In this document: positions 47,337 to 57,957 of the stretch, one piece after another
Numbering within the stretch: the first letter of the stretch is position 1
How the letters are laid out: every line of letters starts with the position of its first letter
Source of the DNA: Anastatus disparis
Lineage: Eukaryota; Arthropoda; Insecta; Hymenoptera; Eupelmidae
NCBI GenBank assembly: GCA_017163975.1
Contig: JAFFSR010000033.1
Location: forward strand, 62,001 to 126,000
Direction of reading: 5' to 3'
Length of the DNA: 64,000 nt
Notes under the pieces: generated by a model
The model's database searches: none
Told to the model about the DNA's origin: nothing
What the model saw: the letters and a program-made list of their open reading frames with translations, nothing else
Position numbers and translations under genes: made by a program

Positions 47337-48850
47337 GTCTTTTGAACAACGGCGTTCGGTCGGTATCGCGAGGCAGTTTCCGCGCAATGGAAACTAAGCA
47401 GCATTTAGTTGGCACCGCGAGACAGTTTCCGTGCAATGGAAACTAAACGTTCACATGCCAAGTCGCATGTGCAACTTTTATAAATTTTTTTCTTTTAGTC
47501 TTACATATACGATTATTGAACGCGCTCGTAATGCAAGACTTTTCTTTTCTTTCTTCTTGCATATACGATTTTTGAACGCGCTCGTAATGCAAGAAATTTT
47601 TCTTTTAATTTATTACTCTCATGTGTCCCATATGGAAAAAATTTTTGGATATAATTGTAAATAACTGTTAATAACTGTAAATAAATGTAAATAAATGTAA
47701 ATAACTGTAAATAACTGTAGAAAAGTGTTAAAAAATGTGGGAATTGAGACATAAATAATAGTTATTTACAATTATTTAGAATTATTTACTGTTATTTACA
47801 CTTATTTACAGTTATTAACTTTTATTTACACTTATTAACTGTTATTTACACTTATTTGCAGTTATTTATATTTATTTACAGTTATTTACATTTATTCACT
47901 TTTTTCACAATTATTTACAGTTATTTACGATTATTTATAGTTTTTTACAATTATTTGCAGTTATTTACATTTTCGAAAATTATCACGAATTTATTCAATA
48001 ATTTTATATATAGGCGAAAATTTTAAAAAATGTGAATAACTGTAAATAATTGTAAAAAACTATGAAAAATTGTAAATAGTTGTAAATAATTATAAATAAC
48101 TGTAAACAACTGTAAAAAACTGTAAATAACTGTAAATAACTATAAATAATTGTAAATAATTATTAATAACATTAAATTATTCACTAATTCAAAAATTTTT
48201 GAAAATGTAAATAACTGTAAATAATTATGAATAACTGTAAATAATTATGAATAATTGTAAATAATTATAAAAAACTGTAAATAATTGTAAATAATTGTAA
48301 ATAACTGTAAATAACCGTTAATAACAGTTAATAACTGTAAATAACTGTAAATAATAGTAATTAATAATAAATAATAGTAAATAACTGTAAATAACTATTA
48401 TTTATGTCTCAATTCCTACATTTTTTAACAGTTATTTACAATTATTTACTATTATTTACAGTTTTTCACATAAATTATTTCCATATGGGGTGTATTATAA
48501 AATTTATTTGTAGTCCTTTTCAGGACCGTAGGAACAAATACACATGAGAGTTTTATTCTTTTTTCTCTCTCTCTCTCGTTCTTTCATACGCCATGTTAGC
48601 GTGAATGCACAAGTCGTTCGAAGCAGCTTCGCGAAACCAGACGTGCGTCTCTGGTTGCCAAAATATTTTAATATTTTTTATATGTTGTGTGGTGTTGTGC
48701 TTTGCCGTGTGTGTGATTCATTTCATCAATCTGTTCTTTTTAGAACAAAATTTTTTTTGATTCAAAATCAGTCCTTTTCAGGATTATTTTTATAACGTTG
48801 AAAATTATTTTAAGGTGTGTGGTAAAACTATTTGAAAAAAGAAAAAAAAA
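47336..48850 (+). ncRNA. Putative non-coding transcript with stem-loop 3' ends (copy 1)
   Basis: Downstream of the plus-strand promoter there is no credible ORF. The sequence holds two short hairpins with stem AGTTTCC/GGAAACT (~47373 and ~47418) and two tandem 'atatacgat.tttgaacgcgctcgtaatgc' units (47507 and 47564). Three stem-loops (48513-48526, 48732-48747, 48771-48784) end the region. An 860-bp foldback element splits it. The related, uninterrupted block at 41560-42200 supports a defined unit. Transcription is inferred only. Confidence 0.45.
47628..48490. repeat. Foldback array of ~11-bp TATTTACAGT units (locus 2)
   Basis: The outer ends are CCCATATGGAAA and TTTCCATATGGG. There are four internal blocks of alternating orientation, as at 13514-14147, with boundary words 'gagacataaataatag' and complement. 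It inserts between the tandem units and the first stem-loop of the putative non-coding transcript. Confidence 0.8.
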
Positions 48851-48919
48851 TCCTAAACCCTATCCTTATTCTATGTGTGTGTGTGTTAATTTTATCAAAC
48901 ATATATATATATATTTAAT

Positions 48920-49045
48920 TTAAAAAAAAAATCATAACCTCTAAATTGAAAAAAATGTATAAAATGGATATTTTTATTTATAAAGTTAAAAAGAAAAAAA
49001 TATCTATTTTATACATTTTTTTCAATTTAGAGGTTAGGATTTTTA
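48920..49045. repeat. Short inverted repeat with 'cctaacctctaaattg' ends
   Basis: 'ataacctctaaattgaaaaaaatgtata' and its complement form a ~55-bp-arm hairpin. The right terminus 'agaggttaggat' is also seen next to the 1.4-kb repeat at ~43700 and inside the MITE at ~28420. Confidence 0.65.
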
Positions 49046-49129
49046 AAAGGTAAGAAAAGAAAATATGCAATCTTTTAATATATAATGTATATTGTTTTAA
49101 CATAAGAAATAGTTGAATCTAATTAGATA

Positions 49130-52030
49130 TAATTATTTTATGCTAAATATGTTTAAATATAAAACAGTTGAATAGAATAAGATTCAACTATTCTTAAGTT
49201 TAAAGAGTTCTAGATAGCTATATAAAGTTGTAAGTCATATATTTTAATACATAGATTGAATAGCTTCAATATAAACTTTTTATTATAAATGTATTAAGTT
49301 CATAAACTTTTGTATATCTTTTTTAACCTTAAAAATAGTTAAATCTCATTCTACTCAACTGTTTTATGTTTAAACATATTTAATAAAGCATAATTAATCA
49401 GTTTCTAGTTCCTTAATATCTTTTTTAGTAATTTGGACTGACTCGTAGACTTTGTCTTTTAGCTATCTATCGTATCTCTAAAACTAAGAGAGTTAATGAT
49501 TTGAGAATAAGAATATTAGTTTGTCATAATTAATAAATGAAAAAGAAAATAATTTTAAAGCTTATTGTCATTCATTTCTGTGAACTTGTATACCTCAACA
49601 TTTTAGACCTATATATTTTGTTGAATGTATACAAGTACGCTGAGAAGGTAAAATAAAAATTTGTTAAAAATTAGTCTCAGAAACACCTACTTTTTCATTT
49701 ATTAAGCATAACTAACTTACATTCTAATTACCAAATCTATAACTTTCTTAGTTTTAGAGATACAACAGATAGCTAAAAGTCATAATCTACGAGTCAGTCC
49801 AAATTACTAAAAAAAGATATTAAGGAACTAGAAACTGATTAATCATGCTTTTTCTACATATGTTTAATATAAAATAATTATTTGCAATAAGATTTAACTA
49901 TGTTTTAAATTTAAAATATCCTGGATAGTTATACAATCTTGTAAGTCATATATTTTAATAAATAGATTGAATAGCTTTAATATAAATTTTTTTATTATAA
50001 TGTATAAAGTTCATAAACTTCTATGTATCTTTGTTTAAACTTAAAACATAGTTAAATCTCATTGCAAATTATTATTTATATTAAACATATGTAGAAAAAG
50101 CATGATTAATCAGTTTCTAGTTTCTTAATATCTTTTTTAGTAATTTGAACTGACTCGTAGATTATGACTTTTAGCTATCTGTTGTATCTCTAAAACTAAG
50201 AGAGTTACAAATTTGAGAATAAGAATATTAGTTTGTCATGCTTAATAAATGAAAAAGAAAACAGTTTTATAGCTTATTGTCAATTATTTCTTACACTGTA
50301 AACTTGTACACCCCAACATTTTAGACCTATATATATTTTGTTGAATGTATACAAGTACACTGAGAAGGTAAAATAAAAATTTGTTAGAAATTAGTCTCAG
50401 AAACACCTACTTTTTCATTTATTAAGCATAACTAACTTACATTCTAATTACCAAATCTATAACTCTCTTAGTTTTAGAGATACAACAGATAGCTAAAAGT
50501 CATAATCTACGAGTCAGTCCAAATTACTAAAAAAGATATTAAGAAACTAGAAACTGATTAATTATGCTTTTTCTACATATGTTTAATATAAAATAATTAT
50601 TTGCAATAAGATTTAACTATGTTTTAAATTTAAAATATCCTGGATAGTTATACAATCTTGTAAGTCATAGATTTTAATAAATAGATTGAATAGCTTTAAT
50701 ATAAATTTTTTATTATAATGTATAAAGTTCATAAACTTCTATGTATCTTTGTTTAAACTTAAAACATAGTTAAATCTCATTGCAAATAATTATTTATATT
50801 AAAGATATGTAGAAAAAGCATAATTAATCAGTTTCTAGTTTCTTAATATCTTTTTTAGTAATTTGGACTGACTCGTAGACTTTGTCTTTTAGCTATCTGT
50901 TGTATCTCTAAAACTAAGAGAGTTACAAATTTGAGAATAAGAATATTAGTTTGTCATGCTTAATAAATGAAAAAGAAAACAGTTTTATAGCTTATTGTCA
51001 ATTATTTCTTACACTGTAAACTTGTGCACCCCAACATTTTAGACTTATATATATTTTGTTGAATGTATACAAGTACGTTGAGAAGGTAAAATAAAAAGAT
51101 AAGATAAGTCATATATTTTAATAAATAGATTGAATAGCTTTAATATAAATTTTTATTATAATGTATAAAGTTCATAAACTTCTATGTATCTTTGTTTAAA
51201 CTTAAAACATAGTTAAATCTCATTGCAAATAATTATTTATATTAAACATATGTAAAAGAGAGCGTCTGTGGCGTAACCGGCTAAGGCATACGCCTTATAC
51301 GGTCTCTACACATTCGCTCCGAGTGGTCGGGGGTTCGATTCCCGGTGAAAACACCTGAAATTTTTTTCAGACGTTTTTTCATCGGAAAAAGAACTTCTGA
51401 GCGCGATGGGTAAATATTCCTGGCGTAGGTTTTCTCCTGGGGGAGTTTTCCCTACGTCACAGGCTTAGGCCTGGGCAAATGCAGGAATCTACCGTAGAAA
51501 TCTACTTACCGACTGTTCTAGAAACGCGGCAGTCCGTAGACTTCTCGGGAATGTGGGAACTAATTAAGTTAAGTACTTTAGTTAGTTTATAACAAAAATA
51601 TAGTTGCGGCGAAAAACATTGTTGTATCGAAAAAATAAAAATAGATAGGAGCACCTCCACACAAAGGTGGTAGAGGTGGCCACGCATAACAGTAAGATAG
51701 TTAGCCGTGGGCCACAGGGTAAAAAGAAAGCGAAAAAAAAAAAAAAAAAAAATATTAAACATATGTAGAAAAAGCATAATTAATCAGTTTCTAGTTTCTT
51801 AATATCTTTTTTAGTAATTTGGACTGACTCGTAGACTTTGTCTTTTAGCTATCTATCGTATCTCTAAAACTAAGAGAGTTAATGATTTGGTAATTAGAAT
51901 ATTAGTTTGTCATAATTAATAAATGAAAAAGAAAATAATTTTAAAGCTTATTGTCATTCATTTCTGTGAACTTGTATACCTCAACATTTTAGACCTTATA
52001 TATTTTGTTAAATATGCATGTGCATGGAGA
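49130..52030. repeat. Tandem array of ~720-bp units, each internally palindromic
   Basis: The string 'acttaaaacatagttaaatctc' recurs at about 50038, 50758 and 51200, giving a 720-bp period and a shortened last unit. Each unit contains inverted copies of blocks such as 'agctatctgttgtatctctaaaac', so units fold on themselves. There is no ORF. A SINE interrupts the last unit. Confidence 0.85.
51255..51752 (+). mobile_element. tRNA-derived SINE with poly(A) and 15-bp target duplication
   Basis: The head has an A box (GTGGCGTAACCGGCTAAGG) and a B box (GGGTTCGATTCCC). A ~400-nt body of moderate GC content follows, and it ends in a ~20-nt poly(A). The perfect 15-bp duplication TATTAAACATATGTA flanks it (51240-51254 and 51753-51767), showing LINE-mediated insertion. 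It is different from the SINE in the palindrome. Confidence 0.92.
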
Positions 52031-52740
52031 AGGTAAAATAAAAAAAAAAATTTGTGAAAAATTAATCTCAGAACCCTTTTTTTAATTTATGAAGCATAAC
52101 AAACATATGAATATGAACTAGTTAATAATAATATTAGTATAGTTCAACAGAGGTGAAAATTTTATAAATGAACGTATTAAAGAAAATCTGAATATTAATT
52201 GTTTGTTAAAGATATTTGAGTATAAAATAGTTTAATGTAATAGGATTGAACTTAAAATAATCTATATTAGGAAAAAAATCATGATCTAACTTAGAAATTG
52301 TAATTTTTATATAATTTGAGTTAATTGGTGTTCGGTGTTATTTACTTCCCTGATTTTTTAACTAATGAAATAGAGCTCTAAAATTTTTATAAGTTTTCAT
52401 ATCAATGTCAAAAAGAAAGAAGCTAGTGTGATTTAAAAAAAAAATGTATTTCTTTTTACAATAATATGTATTAGAGCTTAATTTTTTTCTTTGAATATTT
52501 GAGATACTCTTTTATATCTTTAATTTAATCTAAAAATATAAATAGTTTATTAATAATAATATATATAGACTTTTCAGTTATGAATATCTTTCTTTTTTTA
52601 ATTTTTTATACTTGACTGCACACATTATACACATTTATACTTGAAAAGGTAAAATGAACACTAACAAATTTTTTCTTTTTAAATTTAAATTATTTATTAA
52701 AAATAATTTTCAAACACAATAGAAAAAAAATCTTATTTTT
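52031..52740. other. AT-rich sequence, no gene seen
   Basis: There is no supported feature. It may include the unrecognised left end of the second Polinton. Confidence 0.4.
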
Positions 52741-52749
52741 AAGGGGAAT

Positions 52750-52777
52750 GATGAGAGCCCCAACCAACGCTCTCATC
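52750..52777. ncRNA. Conserved hairpin, copy 3 of 3
   Basis: GATGAGAGC pairs with GCTCTCATC around a ~10-nt loop, followed by 'tgtgaggtac'. Compared with the hairpin at 17004, one stem pair changes from G-C to A-T on both sides. It lies ~90 nt downstream of the minus-strand VDxQGF gene, the same relation as at 17604. Confidence 0.6.
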
Positions 52778-52864
52778 TGTGAGGTACAACCAGCCAACCA
52801 TGTGGCTCTCTACCTCTCCAGTGTGGGTTTAAAATATTTAATTGATTTATTAAAAGAAAAAAAA

Positions 52865-53444
52865 TTAATTATACATAGAATTTATTGTATCTTCGAACCG
52901 TTGATTTAACAAAAGCCAATTTTTTAATTTAATTACATTTTTATATGCGCATACATTTCTGGAAGTTTCAAAATGATGTGTGCAATCAAAAACAAAATCT
53001 TCAGGTAGCATCAGTTTTTCAAACGAAGGACATCCCAGTTCTTCCACATTATGAACTGACCTGATAACACAAGTTTTTAGGTGAATATAAGAGTTAATTG
53101 CGTTATATGATTTATAAATACTAACCTATCAGGTAAAAATCTCTGCAGCCACTTTGTTTTTTCTACTCCCTTAACAAAAACTTCTGCTTCGAAAAGAATT
53201 GAACGTAGAGTGCGACCGAGATCTTGGTAAGAGATATCGCCTGAACTCCATTGAAGCCCGTGGAAATTAAGCTCCAACGGTTTTCACTCTTATTTTTCTC
53301 CAGTAGATTATTCCATGAATGGGGTGGTTTAAAAAGAAATACTGATGGCATAGCATCTTCTTCAAGGGGGATGATTGCCACCTCTTTAAAAATAAACTCG
53401 TTCAACGAGAATTTGAATCCTTGAAAATCTACGACGTATTTCAG
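52865..53444 (-). pseudogene. Unknown 'VDxQGF' family protein, copy 2, with a small intron
   Basis: Three frames together cover the family pattern: VVDFQGFKFSLNEFIFKE, the FHGLQWSSG block, LRSILFEAEVFVKG, then after a 65-nt gap EELGCPSF and a C-terminal DCTHHF...CAYKNV. The gap 53125-53061 begins GTTAGT and ends TTATCAG, and removing it restores the frame, so it is probably a spliceosomal intron. A separate ~4-nt deletion near 53277 breaks the frame, and the start codon expected at 53444 is CTG. A TATA box (53517-53510) lies upstream. It is most likely a pseudogene, divergent from PolB. Confidence 0.7.
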
Positions 53445-53619
53445 CTTTCTGGAGATCCTTGTGAACTGAAGCGAACCAAGAGAGTGATTGTTGCAACTAG
53501 GTTGACTTCCTTTTATACACGAAAAATCAGCTCGCATTGTTTAGGATAAGGGTGGGGGTAAAATCCTGTAGCGTTTCCCCCTCCACGAGTTCCCCCACCA
53601 TTTTACTCGATTTTTCACC

Positions 53620-53654
53620 TATATAAAGAAGCCTTTTCGGGAGAGCAATTCAGT
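53620..53654 (+). promoter_or_regulatory. PolB promoter: TATA box and initiator
   Basis: TATATAAAG at 53620-53628 is followed about 31 nt later by an arthropod-type initiator TCAGTT (A at 53652). The PolB ATG is 47 nt further on. Confidence 0.7.
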
Positions 53655-53698
53655 TCATCGCGAATCATCATCTTCGAAGAGTTCCTTCCTCAAGCATC

Positions 53699-56600
53699 AT
53701 GGCTACTGCAGAGTACTTCAAGTATACAGCACGTTTGCTGTTCGAATCGTATCAGCATACGATGGCTGGTGAAGCTGATGCTGAGGATATACGCAGATGG
53801 CTGGATCTTGGTAATACAGCTCTGGAGAACGCTAATTTGTTAAGTCATTCAACGAATTTAGCTGTCGCGGATAAGCAGAAACTACAAGCTGCTGTAGCTC
53901 TGATAAAGAGCGTTTTGCAGTTATTGAACGCTCATCGTGGTGCAATCGTTGGTTATGGTGTTGCTTCTGGCGCTGCTACTGCTTCTGACAATAACCCAAG
54001 AGTCAGTTGGGAAGATGTTGACAGCGCGTTCGAGAACCGGATTAAAACTGGTGTTATTACCAATCATAAGCATCTGGACATTCAACGGTTTTTAAAAGAT
54101 GCTAAACGTGAATTGATCGCGCAAGTTAATAAGTCTCTTGAAGAACATCCCGCTTTAAAAGTAAATACAACGTTAGCAGCTGAGTTTGTGATTATTAAAG
54201 ATGAATTAGAGACTTATGATAAAAAGTATTTTAATACAAAGACTGCTGATATATATTCTACAACTAATCTTAATAAATGGTTCTCATTGAACGTTGAGCA
54301 GCCCATTGGGAATGATATGGAAGAATTCGCAGAACAGGAATCAGGCTGGTCTCTGCGCGCAATACTAAATTTAGTCGTTAACATCAATAAATTGAATCCC
54401 ATGAGAGGAAGCAATTCTTATGTTGAAGTGCCTGATTTCATTAAGAAGAAGAGAGCTTGTATAAATGTTGAGAATAAAGATGATCAATGTTTTAAGTGGG
54501 CTATTCTGTCAGCTTTACATCCAGCACAACAAAATGCTCATAGAGTTTCGTCATACGAGCAATATAAAGACGAATTAAATTTTAAAGGAATAGAGTTTCC
54601 TGTGGATCCAAAAGATGTTGGAAAGTTTGAAAAACCAAATGATATTTCCGTAAACGTTTATTTTTTGAAAAAGACAGGAAATAATTTTGTTGTTTTACCT
54701 CGACATGTTACAACCTGCAAGAAGAATAAGCACGTGAATCTTCTTCTAGTCGAAAAGTTCTATGTCGATGAAAACGAAGAAGAACAACAACAGCATAACG
54801 ATTCTTTTGACAACATTGACTACAAGCACCACTACGTTTGGATAAAAAATCTTTCTCGATTGGTAGGAAAACAATTGAGTGCATATGGACATCAATCACA
54901 CATTTGCGATCGATGTTTGCATTATTTTAAAACAATTGAAAAATTAGCAGCACATGTAATTGATTGTGAGAATCTTAATAAATGCAAGGTTACTCTTCCT
55001 GATAAAAGGGATAGTGTATTACAATTTAAAAATTTTACGAACAATATCCCTGTGCCGTTCGTGGTTTATGCAGATTTTGAATGCTTGCTTCAACCAATAG
55101 AAAATCAAAAACGTGCCTATCAGTTACACGAGGCTTACAGTGTTGGATATTTAGTAAAGTGTAACTATGATGACACTTTATCGGAATACAAAAGCTACAG
55201 ACAAAGCGAACAACTAGATGAAACACCAGCCAAGTGGTTCGTGAAAAATCTTCACGTGTTAGCTGTAAAATTACAAGATATGTATAAAAATCCGAAGCCA
55301 ATGAGAGATTTAACAATGATGGAAAAGTTCAAATTCAATAGTGCTCGCTTGTGTCATATTTGTCAGAAGTCTTTTACTCCTGGAGAAAAGAAAGTTAGAG
55401 ATCACTGCCATCTCACTGGAGAATACAGAGGACCTGCGCACAACGAATGCAACATCAAATATCAAGATTCACGCATGATACCAGTGATCTTTCATAACCT
55501 AAGTGGTTATGATGCGCATATTTTCATAAAAGAGATCGCTACTTGTTTCCCAGGACGAGTGTCGCTTCTACCACAAACGAAGGAAAGATATATATCTTTT
55601 ACAAAGTTTGTGGAAGGAACTGATATTAATTTGCGCTTTATTGATTCGTTTCGGTTTATGGCTTCATCGCTGGACAAGTTATCGTCATACTTGGAAAAAC
55701 ATGACATCGTAGATCGAGTTTTCAAGCAAACTGATGGATTTACTACAGATCAAATCATGCTTTTAAAGAGAAAAGGTGTCTTCCCGTATGACTACGTTAG
55801 GTCTTTGGACAAGCTGGAAGAAATTGAACTTCTAACAAAGGAGAGCTTTTACAGCAGCTTGTACGAGGCCCACATCAGTGATGAAGATTATGAACATGCA
55901 AAACAAGTTTGGCAGACATTCAATATTCAAACACTCGGACAGTACTCTGATTTGTATCTCAAGACAGATGTTTTGCTTCTAGCTGAAGTCTTTGAGAATT
56001 TTAGAAAAAATTGTCTCGAAGCATATGACTTGGATCCTGCCCACTATTACACTACTCCTGAATTGACGTGGGATGCGATGTTAAAGTATACTCAGGTAAA
56101 ATTAGAACTTCTGACTGATATCGACATGCTTATGTTTATTGAACGAGGTATACGAGGTGGAATCAGTCAGTGTTGCAATCGCTATGGCAAAGCGAATAAT
56201 CCGTACATGGGACAAGATTATAATCCCAACGAAGATGAAAAATATTTGATGTATTACGACGTCAATAACTTGTACGGTTGGGCCATGACTGAACCCTTAC
56301 CATGTGGTGGCTTCAGATGGGTGGATAACCTGGATAGATATGACTTCTTCGATATTCCTGATGACTATCCATTCGGTTACATATTGGAAGTAGACTTGGA
56401 ATATCCTCAATCTCTTCATGATAAACACAAGGATATGCCATTTTGTGCTGAGCACAGAGCACCTCCAGATTCCAAGCAGAAGAAATTGATGACAACTTTG
56501 CACGATAAGCAGCGTTATGTGCTTCATTATCGTGCATTGAAGCAGGCATTACTCCATGGATTACGTCTAAAGAAAATCCATCGAGCTCTTCAATTTGATC

Positions 56601-57745
56601 AAAGTCGATGGCTCAAGAAATACATCGACTTAAACAGCGAGAAGAGAAAAAATGCTAAGAATGAGTTCGAGAAGATGCTCTTCAAACTCTTCAACAACGC
56701 TGTTTATGGAAAAACCATGGAGAACGAGCGAAAACATGTGGACATCAAGCTCGTCAGTAAATGGAAAGGACGCTATGGTGCGGAGGCGCTCATTGCCAGG
56801 CCTAACTTCAGTAGTTGTGCAATCTTTGATGAAAATCTTGTGGCTATTCAGCTCTTACGAACAGAGATTTGCATCAGGAAACCTATCTACATCGGGCTCT
56901 CTGTACTGGATTTGTCCAAAACTCTCGTATACCGCTTCCATTATGATTATATGCTGGACAACGTAGCAAGCGATGGAGCCAATTGTAAGCTATTGTATAC
57001 CGATACTGATAGCTTGGTGTACGAAATGACCAACATCGATATGTACAAGATAATGAAACGGGACATCCATGAGTTCGACACCTCAGACTACCCACAGCCT
57101 AACCAATTCGACATTCCTCCGGCCAACAAGAAAATTGTTGGTTTAATGAAGGATGAATGCAACGGAAACATCATGCTGGAATTCGTTGGACTGAGGAGTA
57201 AAATGTACAGCGTCAGAGTCGAAAATCAGAAGCCAATAAAAAAAGCCAAGGGAGTGAAGAGTTCCGTAGTCAAAGCGACCATCTGTTTTGACGACTACAT
57301 CGATTGTTTGGAAACGAAAGAGATCAAGATTCGTCAACAGCGAAACATAAGATCTCGTAATCACCAGCTGCACACTGAGAAAGAAACAAAGATTGCTCTC
57401 AGTGCCTACGACGACAAACGATATCTGCAGTCAGAAACTACGGACACTCTTCCTTGGGGTCATTACTTGGCAAAGCCGCCAACTCCAGAGGTGGGGGAAG
57501 AAACTACCGAGCCGTCGAATCCCGAGCCAAGACCTGAGGTGGGGGTAGCCGCAGCCGAGCCGCCGAGACTTGTGGTGGGAGAAGTTGCTGCTGCTGAGGT
57601 GGGGAGATCCCTATATGAGCAGCTGCAAGAGCGACCTAGCATCATTCAGTTCGCAGCCTCCTCAAGAGATAATCAACAAGTCCTCAAAAGAACTCATCAG
57701 TCAACGAGCGAAGAAGCAGGCAGTAGCAAAAGATCCAGACTTTGA
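53699..57745 (+). CDS. polB: Protein-primed type B DNA polymerase of Polinton
   Basis: This intact 1348-residue protein would replicate the linear element. It contains a C2H2-type zinc motif (CDRC...H...C, residues ~402-423) and exonuclease motifs: VYADFEC (~457), FHNLSGYDAHIF (~600) and YSDLYLKTDVLLL (~750). An endonuclease VII-like zinc module (CHIC...DHCHLTGEYRGPAHNECN, ~552-590) lies between the exonuclease motifs. Polymerase motifs follow: MYYDVNNLYGWAM (A, ~851), KLFNNAVYGKTMEN (B, ~997) and YTDTDS (C, ~1100). The N-terminal ~370 residues include a CFKWAILSALHP region of unknown role. The C-terminus has Pro/Glu/Val-rich repeats. It has its own TATA/Inr promoter. No lesion is seen. Confidence 0.96.
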   Translation: MATAEYFKYTARLLFESYQHTMAGEADAEDIRRWLDLGNTALENANLLSHSTNLAVADKQKLQAAVALIKSVLQLLNAHRGAIVGYGVASGAATASDNNPRVSWEDVDSAFENRIKTGVITNHKHLDIQRFLKDAKRELIAQVNKSLEEHPALKVNTTLAAEFVIIKDELETYDKKYFNTKTADIYSTTNLNKWFSLNVEQPIGNDMEEFAEQESGWSLRAILNLVVNINKLNPMRGSNSYVEVPDFIKKKRACINVENKDDQCFKWAILSALHPAQQNAHRVSSYEQYKDELNFKGIEFPVDPKDVGKFEKPNDISVNVYFLKKTGNNFVVLPRHVTTCKKNKHVNLLLVEKFYVDENEEEQQQHNDSFDNIDYKHHYVWIKNLSRLVGKQLSAYGHQSHICDRCLHYFKTIEKLAAHVIDCENLNKCKVTLPDKRDSVLQFKNFTNNIPVPFVVYADFECLLQPIENQKRAYQLHEAYSVGYLVKCNYDDTLSEYKSYRQSEQLDETPAKWFVKNLHVLAVKLQDMYKNPKPMRDLTMMEKFKFNSARLCHICQKSFTPGEKKVRDHCHLTGEYRGPAHNECNIKYQDSRMIPVIFHNLSGYDAHIFIKEIATCFPGRVSLLPQTKERYISFTKFVEGTDINLRFIDSFRFMASSLDKLSSYLEKHDIVDRVFKQTDGFTTDQIMLLKRKGVFPYDYVRSLDKLEEIELLTKESFYSSLYEAHISDEDYEHAKQVWQTFNIQTLGQYSDLYLKTDVLLLAEVFENFRKNCLEAYDLDPAHYYTTPELTWDAMLKYTQVKLELLTDIDMLMFIERGIRGGISQCCNRYGKANNPYMGQDYNPNEDEKYLMYYDVNNLYGWAMTEPLPCGGFRWVDNLDRYDFFDIPDDYPFGYILEVDLEYPQSLHDKHKDMPFCAEHRAPPDSKQKKLMTTLHDKQRYVLHYRALKQALLHGLRLKKIHRALQFDQSRWLKKYIDLNSEKRKNAKNEFEKMLFKLFNNAVYGKTMENERKHVDIKLVSKWKGRYGAEALIARPNFSSCAIFDENLVAIQLLRTEICIRKPIYIGLSVLDLSKTLVYRFHYDYMLDNVASDGANCKLLYTDTDSLVYEMTNIDMYKIMKRDIHEFDTSDYPQPNQFDIPPANKKIVGLMKDECNGNIMLEFVGLRSKMYSVRVENQKPIKKAKGVKSSVVKATICFDDYIDCLETKEIKIRQQRNIRSRNHQLHTEKETKIALSAYDDKRYLQSETTDTLPWGHYLAKPPTPEVGEETTEPSNPEPRPEVGVAAAEPPRLVVGEVAAAEVGRSLYEQLQERPSIIQFAASSRDNQQVLKRTHQSTSEEAGSSKRSRL

Positions 57746-57844
57746 ATTTACTAGCGATTCTTAAATTAAGGTTAGTTTTAATTTCTTTTTCTTTTGATAA
57801 TAATTTAGTCTTCAATAGAATTATGGAAAAAGTTTTTAAGTGAT

Positions 57845-57957
57845 TTAATAGTATTTAAATGAAGTGTTAATAAAGTATCAATATAGTATTAATATAGTTT
57901 CAATATAGTTTTAATATAGTATCAATACAGTATTAATACAGCATTGATACAGTATTA
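57845..57957. repeat. 11-bp satellite patch (AGTATTAATAT)
   Basis: The same TATTGATACTA-type satellite as in the giant palindrome. It continues briefly after the MITE at 58332-58345, so the MITE inserted into it. Confidence 0.8.

Noticed and set aside
46388..48784. Actual histone genes
   Set aside because: No reading frame near the stem-loops resembles any core or linker histone; only the 3' hairpins and promoter layout do.
53445..53537. N-terminal extension of the VDxQGF gene (MRADFSC...)
   Set aside because: It lies across and upstream of the TATA box at 53517-53510 and has no counterpart in the paralogues.
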